This document shows, one piece after another, positions 22,300 through 28,267 of a DNA stretch of 28,267 bases. The stretch's first letter is position 1. Each line of letters opens with the position of its first letter. The stretch is from an uncultured Arthrobacter sp. (GTDB lineage Bacteria; Actinomycetota; Actinomycetes; Actinomycetales; Micrococcaceae). The stretch is taken from NCBI GenBank assembly GCA_937873245.1, contig CALMVY010000390.1:1-28267 (forward strand), read 5' to 3'. The position numbers and the translations under genes are program-made. Below the pieces are notes generated by a model. It saw nothing but the letters and a program-made list of their open reading frames with translations. It made no database searches and was not told the origin of the DNA.

Positions 22300-23576
22300 G
22301 GGGATGCCCGCCGTGCGGTACGTGCATCAAGTGCCGGACCTGCCCGACGGCGCCCCGCCACCGGGCGGGAATTGAAGTCGTCGGCCGGAGCGGGCCCCAG
22401 GACCCGACGCAGCTTCGTGGTCAGTACGTGTCCGACGAACCTGGCGAGAGCTCCCGCCTCCTGGATGACGGTGCCTTCCAAGGCTGCTTCGATGGCCTGT
22501 GAGTAGAAGTCCTCGAGTACGAGGGCGCCGCGCGTCAGTGAGAACCGTTCCCGGACTGTTGACAGCCCGAAGCTGCCAAGCGACTCGCGGCGGGACTCGT
22601 CCGGAAGCAGGCCGCGCAGGAGTTGCGCCAGCCGCTCGGCTCCGCCCTGGGGTCCGGGTCCGACTCCGTACCAGCCCTGCTCAAGGAAAAGCGGAAGACT
22701 GTCCGGAGTCAGGAGTTCCCAGAACCCCTTTTCGCCTTGCACGATCAGCGGTTTCGCAAAGGCCAGCGCCCGCAGCGCCGACCCGCCCATTCCGAGGGCA
22801 ACATCTGCCACGGCATAGGCCGCCCGGGGATCCTCGAGCTCCCCGGCGAGCACGATGACCTGCCGCCCGCTTGCTTCGTTGACCGTCCGGGCACGGTTTT
22901 CGACGAGCCGCCGTGTCGGGCCGTCGCCGGCGATGACAAGTTGAATGCGGAGTTCTTGCGACAGCAGTCCCACGCAGTCGATCGCGGTCAGGATGCCCTC
23001 GAGTTTCAGCTCCTTTGCCAGCCGGGACACGAGAACCACCGTGTAGGCTCCTGGCTCGAGGCCCCACGCAGCCCGGAATGCCTGTTCGCCTACGTCCAGA
23101 GATGGATTGTTTGCATCCAAGTCCACCGGCGGCTCCAGAAGCGCGGCCATGGTCCGGCCAAACTCCTGCTCCGCCGTCAGGATCTCCTGGGTGCCAACAA
23201 GAATCGGCATTGACTTGGGAATGAACGGCGCCACAGCCATTGACATCACCGTTGCGACGGCGGCCGTGCCCGGAGACCGTCGGGAAGCTATGAGGCCTTC
23301 CAGCGCCGGCGGCCATTCGTAGCCGTGGATGATGTCAATCTTCCGTTCCCTGGCCAACCGGACCAGTGCCCTCACCACCGATGGAGTCGGCCGGCGGTGC
23401 GGCTCCGGAGAGGGAACGAACTCCAGCCCCAATTCCTCGATGCGCTGGTTGAGCGGTCCCGGACGTCCGAAGACGAGGACCTCGTGGCCCAACCGCTGCA
23501 CGGCGGCCCCGAGTTCGATGGCGTTCAGTTGGCTGCCGCCGATCGCCAGATCGTGCGGGAAGACCAGGATTCTCAT
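22296..23576 (-). CDS. GT4-type glycosyltransferase
   Basis: A 426-aa GT-B glycosyltransferase. The N-terminal domain begins MRILVFPHDLAIGGSQLNAIELG, the typical GT4 acceptor-side glycine loop. The C-terminal domain has VVLVSRLAKELKLEG (about residue 220), LVIAGDGP, and an end block GMGGSALRALAFAKPLIVQGEKGFWE. I chose the ATG at 23576, which overlaps the flippase stop by 4 nt and has GGAGGC upstream. The frame extends further 5', but only across the flippase gene. The C-terminal 40 residues are Arg/Ala-rich and variable. Donor and acceptor sugars are unknown. Confidence 0.82.
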   Translation of the reverse strand: MRILVFPHDLAIGGSQLNAIELGAAVQRLGHEVLVFGRPGPLNQRIEELGLEFVPSPEPHRRPTPSVVRALVRLARERKIDIIHGYEWPPALEGLIASRRSPGTAAVATVMSMAVAPFIPKSMPILVGTQEILTAEQEFGRTMAALLEPPVDLDANNPSLDVGEQAFRAAWGLEPGAYTVVLVSRLAKELKLEGILTAIDCVGLLSQELRIQLVIAGDGPTRRLVENRARTVNEASGRQVIVLAGELEDPRAAYAVADVALGMGGSALRALAFAKPLIVQGEKGFWELLTPDSLPLFLEQGWYGVGPGPQGGAERLAQLLRGLLPDESRRESLGSFGLSTVRERFSLTRGALVLEDFYSQAIEAALEGTVIQEAGALARFVGHVLTTKLRRVLGPAPADDFNSRPVAGRRRAGPALDARTARRASP

Positions 23577-25036
23577 ACCGGCGCCTCCACGGTGGCGGCT
23601 TTTCCGATGGACCGAAGCTCCCTGATGTGGTCCCGCTGCAGGTATAACAACCCGGCTGTCACCAGTGCCGCTGTGGTCCCGGCGGTGAACAGCGCCACGA
23701 GGTGGTCGGTCAGCGTGATGGCCAGGATGCGGGCTGCCACGCCCGTCGCCAGCCCTGCTGCCAGTGGCAAACGGATTTTTGTCAGGATGCCCCTGAGGGC
23801 CAACCCATGCGCCCTCAGCTTCCATAGGTACAGGGGAAGGACCACGCATCCTGTCACGGCCGCTTGCGCCGCCGCGAGTCCACCCAGTCCTCCCCAGGAT
23901 GCCCCGGCCACAAGCGCGGGAAACAGCACCAGCAGGCTCCCGGCCTGCACGGTGAAGACCGTCCCGGACTTGCCCAGGACCACGAGGTAGTCGTAGGCGA
24001 GATCGCAAAATACCCGGCAGGACGCGGCGATGACAAGCCAGGATATGGCAGCCGCTGCCGCCACCCAAGCCTCGCCATAGACGAATTCCACCAAGGGCAC
24101 CGCGATGCCGGCCAGGAAGAGAATGATCGGCAGTGTTGCTGACGCCAACACCACCACAATGGCCTCCATGGCTGCGTTCATGCGGCGACGTTCCCCCTGC
24201 AGTGCCGAGAAGGCAGCGGGCGCCACCCTGCGGAGCGGTTGGGCGAGGATACTCACAGGCCAGTTCGAGAGGTTGAAAGCCAGCACGTAGAACGCCAGCA
24301 CCGTTGACCCGAGAACTGCCCCGGCCGTGAGCTGGTCCGCGTACCCGACAGCGAAGAATATGACGCTGGTCCCCGCCAGTGGCAGCCCGAAGCGCAACAG
24401 GGGACCCACCAGTGAACGGTCCAGCCCAAAGCGGTAGGGCAACGGTGAGGCAGCCAGGAACATGACGCCTGATACCAAACTACCGGCCAGCCGGCCGACC
24501 GCCAGCGCCATGGCACCCATGCCCGCGAGGGCAAGGATCACGGACAGGACGGCGCCGATCCAGACATTGGCCTGGTCTATCCCCAGCCGGTCCTTCTCCC
24601 TGAAGTCGCGCTGCAGCAGGGCCGCCGGTGAGGCAACAACACCGTTGACGAAGACACTCAGAATCAGGACCCGCACCACGTCGGTGGCGCCGGGATCACC
24701 CATAGCTGTCGTGAACGCCGGCGCGGCGACGATCGCAGCAGTGCAGAACAGGGTGCTGCCGACGACGGAGATGGTGTTGACCGTGGGCACGATCTTGGCC
24801 GGGTCTTCGGGCCACCGGACAATGGCGAGGGAGACGCCAAGTTCGTTGAAGCTCAACACGGCCATGAGGGCGACCATGGCGACGGCGAAAGTGCCGAAAG
24901 ATTCGGGACCCAGCATGCGCGCAAGGACGATTCCGATGCCGAGAGTCCCGAGCCGGGAGACGACGGTATTGAGCAGCCCCCAGGCGAAAGCGTTCGAGGC
25001 CCCGGATGTCCGACGAGCCGGGGTGGACGGCGTCAT
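23573..25036 (-). CDS. Polysaccharide flippase (oligosaccharide flippase / MATE-like Wzx superfamily)
   Basis: A 487-aa protein with about 12-14 membrane segments, beginning with the family text FAWGLLNTVVSRLGTLGIGIVLARMLGPESFGTFAV (in that order from about residue 17). Proteins of this family move undecaprenyl-linked oligosaccharides across the membrane. It is the first gene of the operon, upstream of three glycosyltransferases, fitting a Wzx role. I chose the ATG at 25036; its ribosome site (GGGAC) is weak. The frame stays open far upstream into the DUF1345 gene, but the extra sequence there is unrelated and its third positions are not G/C-biased. No polymerase (Wzy) or priming transferase lies in the window. 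Confidence 0.85.
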   Translation of the reverse strand: MTPSTPARRTSGASNAFAWGLLNTVVSRLGTLGIGIVLARMLGPESFGTFAVAMVALMAVLSFNELGVSLAIVRWPEDPAKIVPTVNTISVVGSTLFCTAAIVAAPAFTTAMGDPGATDVVRVLILSVFVNGVVASPAALLQRDFREKDRLGIDQANVWIGAVLSVILALAGMGAMALAVGRLAGSLVSGVMFLAASPLPYRFGLDRSLVGPLLRFGLPLAGTSVIFFAVGYADQLTAGAVLGSTVLAFYVLAFNLSNWPVSILAQPLRRVAPAAFSALQGERRRMNAAMEAIVVVLASATLPIILFLAGIAVPLVEFVYGEAWVAAAAAISWLVIAASCRVFCDLAYDYLVVLGKSGTVFTVQAGSLLVLFPALVAGASWGGLGGLAAAQAAVTGCVVLPLYLWKLRAHGLALRGILTKIRLPLAAGLATGVAARILAITLTDHLVALFTAGTTAALVTAGLLYLQRDHIRELRSIGKAATVEAPV

Positions 25037-25157
25037 AGCCGTCCCAGTGCAGCCGCCACACTTCGGCCAAACGAAACCACGGGTGCCCCCATTCATCCCC
25101 AAGAGACCATTCAGCCAGGTTCCGTGCGACGCCAACGCGTACTGCAAGATAAAGGGC

Positions 25158-25189
25158 GGAATTTTGCCCCGGGCTGGAGCGAAAATTCC
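25158..25189 (-). other. 13-bp hairpin in the polysaccharide operon leader
   Basis: On the minus strand GGAATTTT pairs perfectly with AAAATTCC, and inside that GCTCC pairs with GGGGC (one G-U) around the loop AGCCC, with one bulged C. It is the most stable structure in this leader. The downstream run GCCCTTTATCTT is only weakly U-rich, so an attenuator is possible but not clear. Confidence 0.6.
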
Positions 25190-25254
25190 GACCAAAGTGG
25201 CTGTGCTGATGCCAATATATCCGGGGGCCTGCATGGGGCCTAGGCCGCCCAAAT

Positions 25255-25286
25255 AGTCGAGTAGGGCATCGGCTGAAGTCGAGTAG
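25255..25286. repeat. Direct repeats AGTCGAGTAG at 22-nt spacing, plus inverted half-site
   Basis: AGTCGAGTAG occurs at 25255-25264 and 25277-25286, exactly two helical turns apart. An inverted TACTCG follows at 25300-25305. All lie 50-100 nt upstream of the start predicted for the polysaccharide operon, where an activator would bind. Confidence 0.55.
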
Positions 25287-25316
25287 TTTTCGTGTGCAGT
25301 ACTCGTTTTTGTCCTG

Positions 25317-25349
25317 GACGCCGCCACGGACCGGAACCCGGGCGGCGTC
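25317..25349. terminator. Perfect 9-bp hairpin between the DUF1345 gene and the polysaccharide operon
   Basis: GACGCCGCC (25317-25325) pairs with GGCGGCGTC (25341-25349) around a 15-nt loop. It begins about 25 nt past the DUF1345 stop codon on the minus strand. It has no U-run, so termination may need Rho, but position suggests it insulates the operon. Confidence 0.5.
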
Positions 25350-25374
25350 GCAAGACCAACCAACCAGCCGGCGC

Positions 25375-26046
25375 CTAGAACGCCAGGCTGATCACGAGGC
25401 TGATGGTCGTGGCCAGGATAACGGTGCCAAAGAGGTAGGACAGCAGGCTGTGCTTGAGCGCCTCCGCCCGGATGCCGTGGTTCTGGATGGCGGTGTCCGA
25501 AACCTGGTAGGTCATGCCCAGGCTCGAGGCGAGGTACGCGAAGTCGGTGTACTGCGGCGGTCCCTCCTGGTTGAAGTCGATGCCGCCCTCTGCCGGCCCG
25601 GCCTTCCCGCCAGTGCTGTAGTACAGCTCGGCGTACCGCAGCGTGAACAGGGTCTGCACCAGCAGCCAGGACAGGGCCACTGACGCCAGCGCCAGCAGCG
25701 CGCCGCCGAGTCCGGACCCGCCGCCGCCATGGGAGTCGACGACGACGGCGGCCACCGCGCCGAGGCTGGCGACGTTGGCTGCCAGGATCAGCAGGTCGGT
25801 GATGCTGCGGGACGGATCCTCGGTTGTTGCATGCGCGCGGGTTTCCGCGGGGTTGAAGCGGCCGATCGCAAGCCAGACCCACGCGACGTACGTCAGAGCG
25901 GCGACACTCCAGCCCGCGGCGGGCGCCGCCACCCAGTGCCCGCTCAGCCCGGTGGCCGCGGCCGCGGCAGCCCCCGCGACGAGCATGGCCGCAAAACGCA
26001 GCCGGCTGCGGCGGACGGGGCCGGTGGGCGTGCTTCCGGTGGTCAT
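25375..26046 (-). CDS. DUF1345 family membrane protein
   Basis: A 223-aa protein with about five or six membrane segments and the DUF1345 block FNQEGPPQYTDFAYLASSLGMTYQVSDTAIQN (near 145-176, in order). Function of the family is not established. I chose the ATG at 26046; on the minus strand CATGAT ends 6 nt before it, compatible with a leaderless message. The frame continues upstream to 26154, but that part contains no family similarity. A His-Gly-Gly-Gly-Gly loop lies between segments (about 118-125). It is followed by a hairpin and then the polysaccharide operon, so it is probably transcribed separately. Confidence 0.8.
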   Translation of the reverse strand: MTTGSTPTGPVRRSRLRFAAMLVAGAAAAAATGLSGHWVAAPAAGWSVAALTYVAWVWLAIGRFNPAETRAHATTEDPSRSITDLLILAANVASLGAVAAVVVDSHGGGGSGLGGALLALASVALSWLLVQTLFTLRYAELYYSTGGKAGPAEGGIDFNQEGPPQYTDFAYLASSLGMTYQVSDTAIQNHGIRAEALKHSLLSYLFGTVILATTISLVISLAF

Positions 26047-26188
26047 TCCCAGATCATGGCACAGGGTTGTCCACATAAAGGCCGGTGTTGCTTCCGGGAC
26101 CCGGCCGGCAGCGCCTACCCTGGACAGGCATGGAATCGCGGAATCCGGCCGCAATGCACTAAGCTATTGAAGTCTGTGCTGCGCCCTG

Positions 26189-26204
26189 CCCCCGATCCTG
26201 GGGG
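26189..26204 (+). other. CCCCC/GGGGG hairpin upstream of rpsF
   Basis: CCCCC pairs with GGGGG around GATCCT; the flanks (GCCC at 26183-26186 and GGGC at 26210-26213) could lengthen the stem. It lies about 30 nt upstream of the Shine-Dalgarno-pairing structure and may be part of the rpsF leader or of the promoter region. I could not place a convincing promoter in 26047-26230. Confidence 0.35.
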
Positions 26205-26231
26205 TATGCGGGCACATGGCACCGCAAATGA

Positions 26232-26276
26232 ACCTCCTGTTACGGAAATGCCGTAACCGCTTAGCCCAAAGGAGGT
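26232..26276 (+). promoter_or_regulatory. rpsF leader structure pairing with the Shine-Dalgarno sequence
   Basis: ACCTCCT (26232-26238) is exactly complementary to AGGAGGT (26270-26276), the Shine-Dalgarno of rpsF. Directly inside it, GTTACGG (26239-26245) pairs with CCGTAAC (26251-26257) around AAATG. The 3' side of the structure has a 12-nt bulge (26258-26269). Such a fold would hide the ribosome site. In many bacteria the S6:S18 complex binds a leader motif before rpsF with a conserved CCG on the 3' side; this structure is a good candidate for that autoregulation. Confidence 0.6.
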
Positions 26277-26286
26277 GGGTTCACAT

Positions 26287-26592
26287 ATGCGTCCTTACGA
26301 ATTGATGGTAATCATCGACCCCGAGGTCGAAGAGCGTACCGTTGAGCCAACGCTTCAGAAGTTCCTGAACGTCATCACGACCGATGGTGGAACCATCGAA
26401 AAGGTTGACATCTGGGGCCGTCGTCGCCTGGCTTACGAAATCCAGAAGAAGTCTGAAGGTATCTACGCCGTGGTGAACTTCACCGCTGAGCCGGCTACCG
26501 CCAAGGAACTTGATCGCCAGCTGAGCCTCAATGAGACCATCATGCGCACCAAGATCACCCGCCCCGAAGAGCAGAAGGTTGTTGCTGAGTAA
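26287..26592 (+). CDS. rpsF: 30S ribosomal protein bS6
   Basis: A 101-aa protein with standard bS6 sequence: MRPYELMVIIDPEVEERTV at the start, WGRRRLAYEIQKKSEGIYAV in the middle and RTKITRPEE near the end. It binds 16S rRNA on the small subunit platform as a heterodimer with bS18, whose gene is in the same operon. The ATG at 26287 has a near-perfect Shine-Dalgarno AAAGGAGG; an ATG at 26275 overlaps that site and is not used. Third positions here are less extreme than in the accessory genes, as expected for a highly expressed gene. Confidence 0.97.
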   Translation: MRPYELMVIIDPEVEERTVEPTLQKFLNVITTDGGTIEKVDIWGRRRLAYEIQKKSEGIYAVVNFTAEPATAKELDRQLSLNETIMRTKITRPEEQKVVAE

Positions 26593-26649
26593 TTTCAGCT
26601 TCAAATTCTGACTTTTCACCCCCGCAGGAACGAACAAGGAGGCAAGTAG

Positions 26650-27240
26650 ATGGCAGGCGAAACCACTATTACGGTCATTGGCAATCTCACCAATGACCCC
26701 GAGCTGAGGTTCACACCGTCAGGTTCGGCAGTAGCGAACTTCACCATCGCGTCTACTCCCCGCACCTTCGACCGCCAGTCCAATGAGTGGAAGGACGGGG
26801 AAACCCTGTTCCTCCGCGCGTCGGTATGGCGTGAAGCCGCCGAGAACGTCGCCGAGTCCCTGACCAAGGGCATGCGCGTGATCGTTTCCGGCCGGCTGAA
26901 GAGCCGTTCCTACGAAACCAAAGAAGGCGAGAAGCGCACCGTTATCGAGCTTGAGGTCGATGAAATCGGCCCCAGCCTGCGCTACGCCAACGCCAAGGTC
27001 AACCGCACCCAGCGCTCCGGCGGTGGGGGTGCCGGCAACGGTGCCCAGGGTGGCTTCGGCGGCGGCAACAGCGGCGGCGGCTTCGGCGGCGGCTCTGGTG
27101 GAAACCAGGGCGGCAACTCGGGCGGAACCTGGGGCGGCAACCAGCCCGCACAGCAGCAGGATGACCCCTGGGCCACGCCCGGCGTCAGCAATGCAGGCGG
27201 CGGCTGGGGCAACGGCCCGGATTCCGAACCTCCCTTCTAA
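26650..27240 (+). CDS. ssb: Single-stranded DNA-binding protein
   Basis: A 196-aa SSB. The OB-fold (about 1-110) has TITVIGNLTNDPELRFTPSGSAVANFTIAS (in order), FLRASVWREAAENVAESLTKGMRVIVSGRLKSRSYETKEGEKRTVIELEVDEIG. A long Gly/Asn-rich linker (about 122-175) follows, and the acidic tip DSEPPF is the docking site for partner proteins. It protects single-stranded DNA in replication and repair. AAGGAGG lies 7 nt before the ATG. Placing ssb between rpsF and rpsR is the usual bacterial order, linking replication with ribosome synthesis. Confidence 0.96.
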   Translation: MAGETTITVIGNLTNDPELRFTPSGSAVANFTIASTPRTFDRQSNEWKDGETLFLRASVWREAAENVAESLTKGMRVIVSGRLKSRSYETKEGEKRTVIELEVDEIGPSLRYANAKVNRTQRSGGGGAGNGAQGGFGGGNSGGGFGGGSGGNQGGNSGGTWGGNQPAQQQDDPWATPGVSNAGGGWGNGPDSEPPF

Positions 27241-27320
27241 ACAACATCTAAGGTTCGACGACGGCACCCGCCGGACGCCGCAAGGCGGCCGGGCGCTGAC
27301 TGAAGTCGGATCACCACCAT

Positions 27321-27342
27321 CCCGTGGATCAATATCCACGGG
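27321..27342 (+). other. Perfect 9-bp hairpin between ssb and rpsR
   Basis: CCCGTGGAT pairs with ATCCACGGG around the loop CAAT. It ends 11 nt before the Shine-Dalgarno AGGAG of rpsR. No U-run follows, so it is unlikely to be a terminator; it may be a processing site or a translational control element. Confidence 0.6.
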
Positions 27343-27365
27343 CTCCATCGAATAGGAGCTCCACG

Positions 27366-27605
27366 ATGGCTAAGGCTGAACTCCGTAAGCCCAAACCAAA
27401 GTCCAACCCCTTGAAGGCCGCTGACATCACTGTCATCGACTACAAGGACGTAGCATTGCTGCGCAAGTTCATCTCCGACCGCGGAAAGATCCGCGCCCGT
27501 CGCGTCACTGGCGTCACGGTGCAGGAACAGCGCAAGATCGCACAGGCAATCAAGAACGCCCGCGAAGTTGCTCTGCTGCCTTACTCCGGCGCTGGCCGCG
27601 GCTAA
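27366..27605 (+). CDS. rpsR: 30S ribosomal protein bS18 (cysteine-free form)
   Basis: A 79-aa bS18 with the family core IDYKDVALLRKFISDRGKIRARRVTG, then VQEQRKIAQAIKNAREVALLPY. It binds bS6 on the 30S platform. It has no cysteine at all: the zinc-binding CxxC pair of many bS18 proteins is replaced (KAADITVIDY and VTGVTVQEQ), so this is the zinc-independent form. The ATG at 27366 follows AGGAG at good spacing; an ATG at 27324 lies inside the hairpin and is not supported. rplI follows after 17 nt. Confidence 0.96.
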   Translation: MAKAELRKPKPKSNPLKAADITVIDYKDVALLRKFISDRGKIRARRVTGVTVQEQRKIAQAIKNAREVALLPYSGAGRG

Positions 27606-27622
27606 GGAAGGGATTAACTAAC

Positions 27623-28075
27623 ATGGCAAAGCTCATTCTGACCCACGAAGTAACCGGTCTCGGTGCTGCAGGCGATGTTGTCGAGGTCAAGGACGGTTAC
27701 GCACGTAACTACCTGCTGCCCCGCAACTTCGCCCTGACCTGGTCCAAGGGTGGCGAGAAGCAGGTTGAGTCCATCAAGGCTGCCCGCGCCGCCCGCGAGC
27801 ACGCTTCCCTGGAAGACGCTCAGAAGCAGGCCGCTGCACTCTCCGCCAAGCCGGTCAAGCTTGTTGTCAAGGCTGGCGAGACCGGACGCCTGTTCGGCAC
27901 CGTCAAGCAGGGCGACGTGGCTGACGCTGTCGAGGCCGCTGGCCTTGGCCGCATCGACAAGCGCAAGGTTGAACTCCCGACGCACATCAAGTCGGTTGGT
28001 TCTTACCAGGCCAACGTCCGTCTCCACAACGACGTTGCCGCTGTGATCGAACTCGACGTAGTCGCAGGCAAGTAG
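27623..28075 (+). CDS. rplI: 50S ribosomal protein bL9
   Basis: A 150-aa bL9. The N-terminal rRNA-binding domain has MAKLILTHEVTGLGAAGDVVEVKDGYARNYLLPRNFAL (in order), followed by the long connecting helix (about 40-75) and the C-terminal domain ending in VHLHNDV-like RLHNDVAAVIELDVV. bL9 spans the base of the L1 stalk and helps keep the reading frame. AAGGAAGGGA precedes the ATG. It is the last gene of the operon and is followed by a strong terminator. Confidence 0.97.
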   Translation: MAKLILTHEVTGLGAAGDVVEVKDGYARNYLLPRNFALTWSKGGEKQVESIKAARAAREHASLEDAQKQAAALSAKPVKLVVKAGETGRLFGTVKQGDVADAVEAAGLGRIDKRKVELPTHIKSVGSYQANVRLHNDVAAVIELDVVAGK

Positions 28076-28099
28076 TCATTCCGACTGACTGAACTGCTG

Positions 28100-28154
28100 G
28101 AAGGTCCCCGCCTCCGGATTCCCCTTGGGATCCGGACGCGGGGGCCTTCTGTTT
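28100..28154 (+). terminator. Terminator of the ribosomal operon
   Basis: A long hairpin pairs GAAGG-t-CCCCGC..TCCGGAT (28100-28119) with ATCCGGA..GCGGGG-g-CCTTC (28130-28149) around a short loop. A U-rich tail (TCTGTTT) follows. It is the best intrinsic terminator in the window. Confidence 0.85.
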
Positions 28155-28156
28155 AA

Positions 28157-28168
28157 CCCCGCGTTGCT
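28157..28168. repeat. Copy of dispersed CCCCGCGTTGCT repeat
   Basis: CCCCGCGTTGCT is the reverse complement of the AGCAACGCGGGG core. It lies right after the rplI terminator and about 12 nt past the stop of the convergent partial gene. Bases matching the longer arm at 7291-7310 continue on both sides with a few mismatches. Confidence 0.55.
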
Positions 28169-28180
28169 TTGGCGGGACAC

Positions 28181-28267
28181 TCAGCCGTGGTGCAGGACCG
28201 TGGTCACGTGCCGGTATCCGACCCGGATCAGCTCGGCCAGCACCGCCTCGTCAACGTCCCGGAGTTT
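28181..28267 (-). CDS. Unidentified protein, C-terminal fragment
   Basis: The minus strand has an open frame entering from the right edge and ending in TGA (28181-28183), giving the last 28 residues: DEAVLAELIRVGYRHVTTVL, then HHG. Third positions are mostly G/C, and the text reads like the end of a real protein. Too little is present to name a family. It converges on the ribosomal operon across its terminator and a dispersed-repeat copy. Confidence 0.6.
   Translation of the reverse strand, partial: KLRDVDEAVLAELIRVGYRHVTTVLHHG

Larger units (their letters stand above)
25037..25374 (-). promoter_or_regulatory. Leader and promoter region of the polysaccharide operon
   Basis: This 338-nt gene-free stretch has a less G/C-biased base pattern than its flanks. 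Going 5' to 3' on the minus strand it holds: a 9-bp hairpin (25317-25349), three CGAGTA half-sites (25258-25305), a -10-like TATATT (25214-25219), and a strong hairpin (25158-25189). No -35 fits the -10, which suggests activator dependence. Transcription from that -10 would give a leader of about 170 nt. I compared it with GEMM-type riboswitches and found no match. Confidence 0.5.

Noticed and set aside
25037..25230. A cyclic-di-GMP (GEMM) or other known riboswitch in the polysaccharide leader
   Set aside because: None of the conserved GEMM core segments could be found by eye. A covariance search would be needed to exclude others.
25037..25374. N-terminal extension of the flippase, or a separate small protein, in the leader
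   Set aside because: The frame is open, but third positions are not G/C-biased and the sequence is not part of the flippase family. The hairpins and spaced repeats explain the stretch better.

Overview
The window is chromosomal DNA of a high-GC Gram-positive bacterium, most likely an Arthrobacter or Pseudarthrobacter type member of the Micrococcaceae. The grounds are the strong G/C bias at third codon positions, the rpsF-ssb-rpsR-rplI block with an actinobacterial Gly-rich SSB, the fused PAP2/diacylglycerol kinase, and many genes whose -10 element lies 6-7 nt before the start codon (leaderless style). I see no tRNA, rRNA, insertion sequence, phage gene or CRISPR array.

Layout. 1-290: 3' end of an ABC-F ATPase. 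513-1688 (-): beta-propeller phytase lipoprotein. 1850-2542 (-): GntR/FadR-type regulator, divergent from 2689-7235 (+), a lactate permease gene overlapping a large FAD/Fe-S D-lactate dehydrogenase gene. The divergent region holds a promoter whose -10 is covered by an LldR-like palindrome. 7402-9359 (+): DeoR regulator and MFS transporter. 9295-10008 (-): PAP2 phosphatase, whose 3' end overlaps the MFS gene. 10127-11623 (+): PAP2-diacylglycerol kinase fusion. 11757-15740 (+): ABC ATPase, ABC permease, histidine kinase and NarL-type response regulator. 16004-17476 (+): amino acid permease. 17477-17844: gene-free and filled with a duplicated palindromic repeat. 17845-18732 (+): exported intradiol-dioxygenase-like lipoprotein. 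18773-20083 (+): M18 aminopeptidase.

20100-25036 (-) is a surface-polysaccharide operon: flippase, two GT4-type glycosyltransferases, a rhamnosyltransferase-like protein and a possible 45-aa protein. Every junction is a 4-nt stop/start overlap. A 338-nt leader precedes it, with spaced half-sites and a 13-bp hairpin. 25375-26046 (-) is a DUF1345 membrane protein. 26287-28075 (+) is rpsF-ssb-rpsR-rplI, with a leader that can pair with the rpsF Shine-Dalgarno sequence, a perfect hairpin before rpsR and a strong terminator after rplI. A minus-strand gene end runs off the right edge.

The signals I find least explained by the genes are non-coding: (1) the 86-nt nested-palindrome unit repeated at exactly 146 nt; (2) a dispersed AGCAACGCGGGG element just 3' of genes, once as a perfect 20-bp inverted repeat; (3) the regulatory architecture of the polysaccharide, ABC/two-component and lactate operons; (4) the small ORF ending the polysaccharide operon. 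I see no clearly new enzymatic system.
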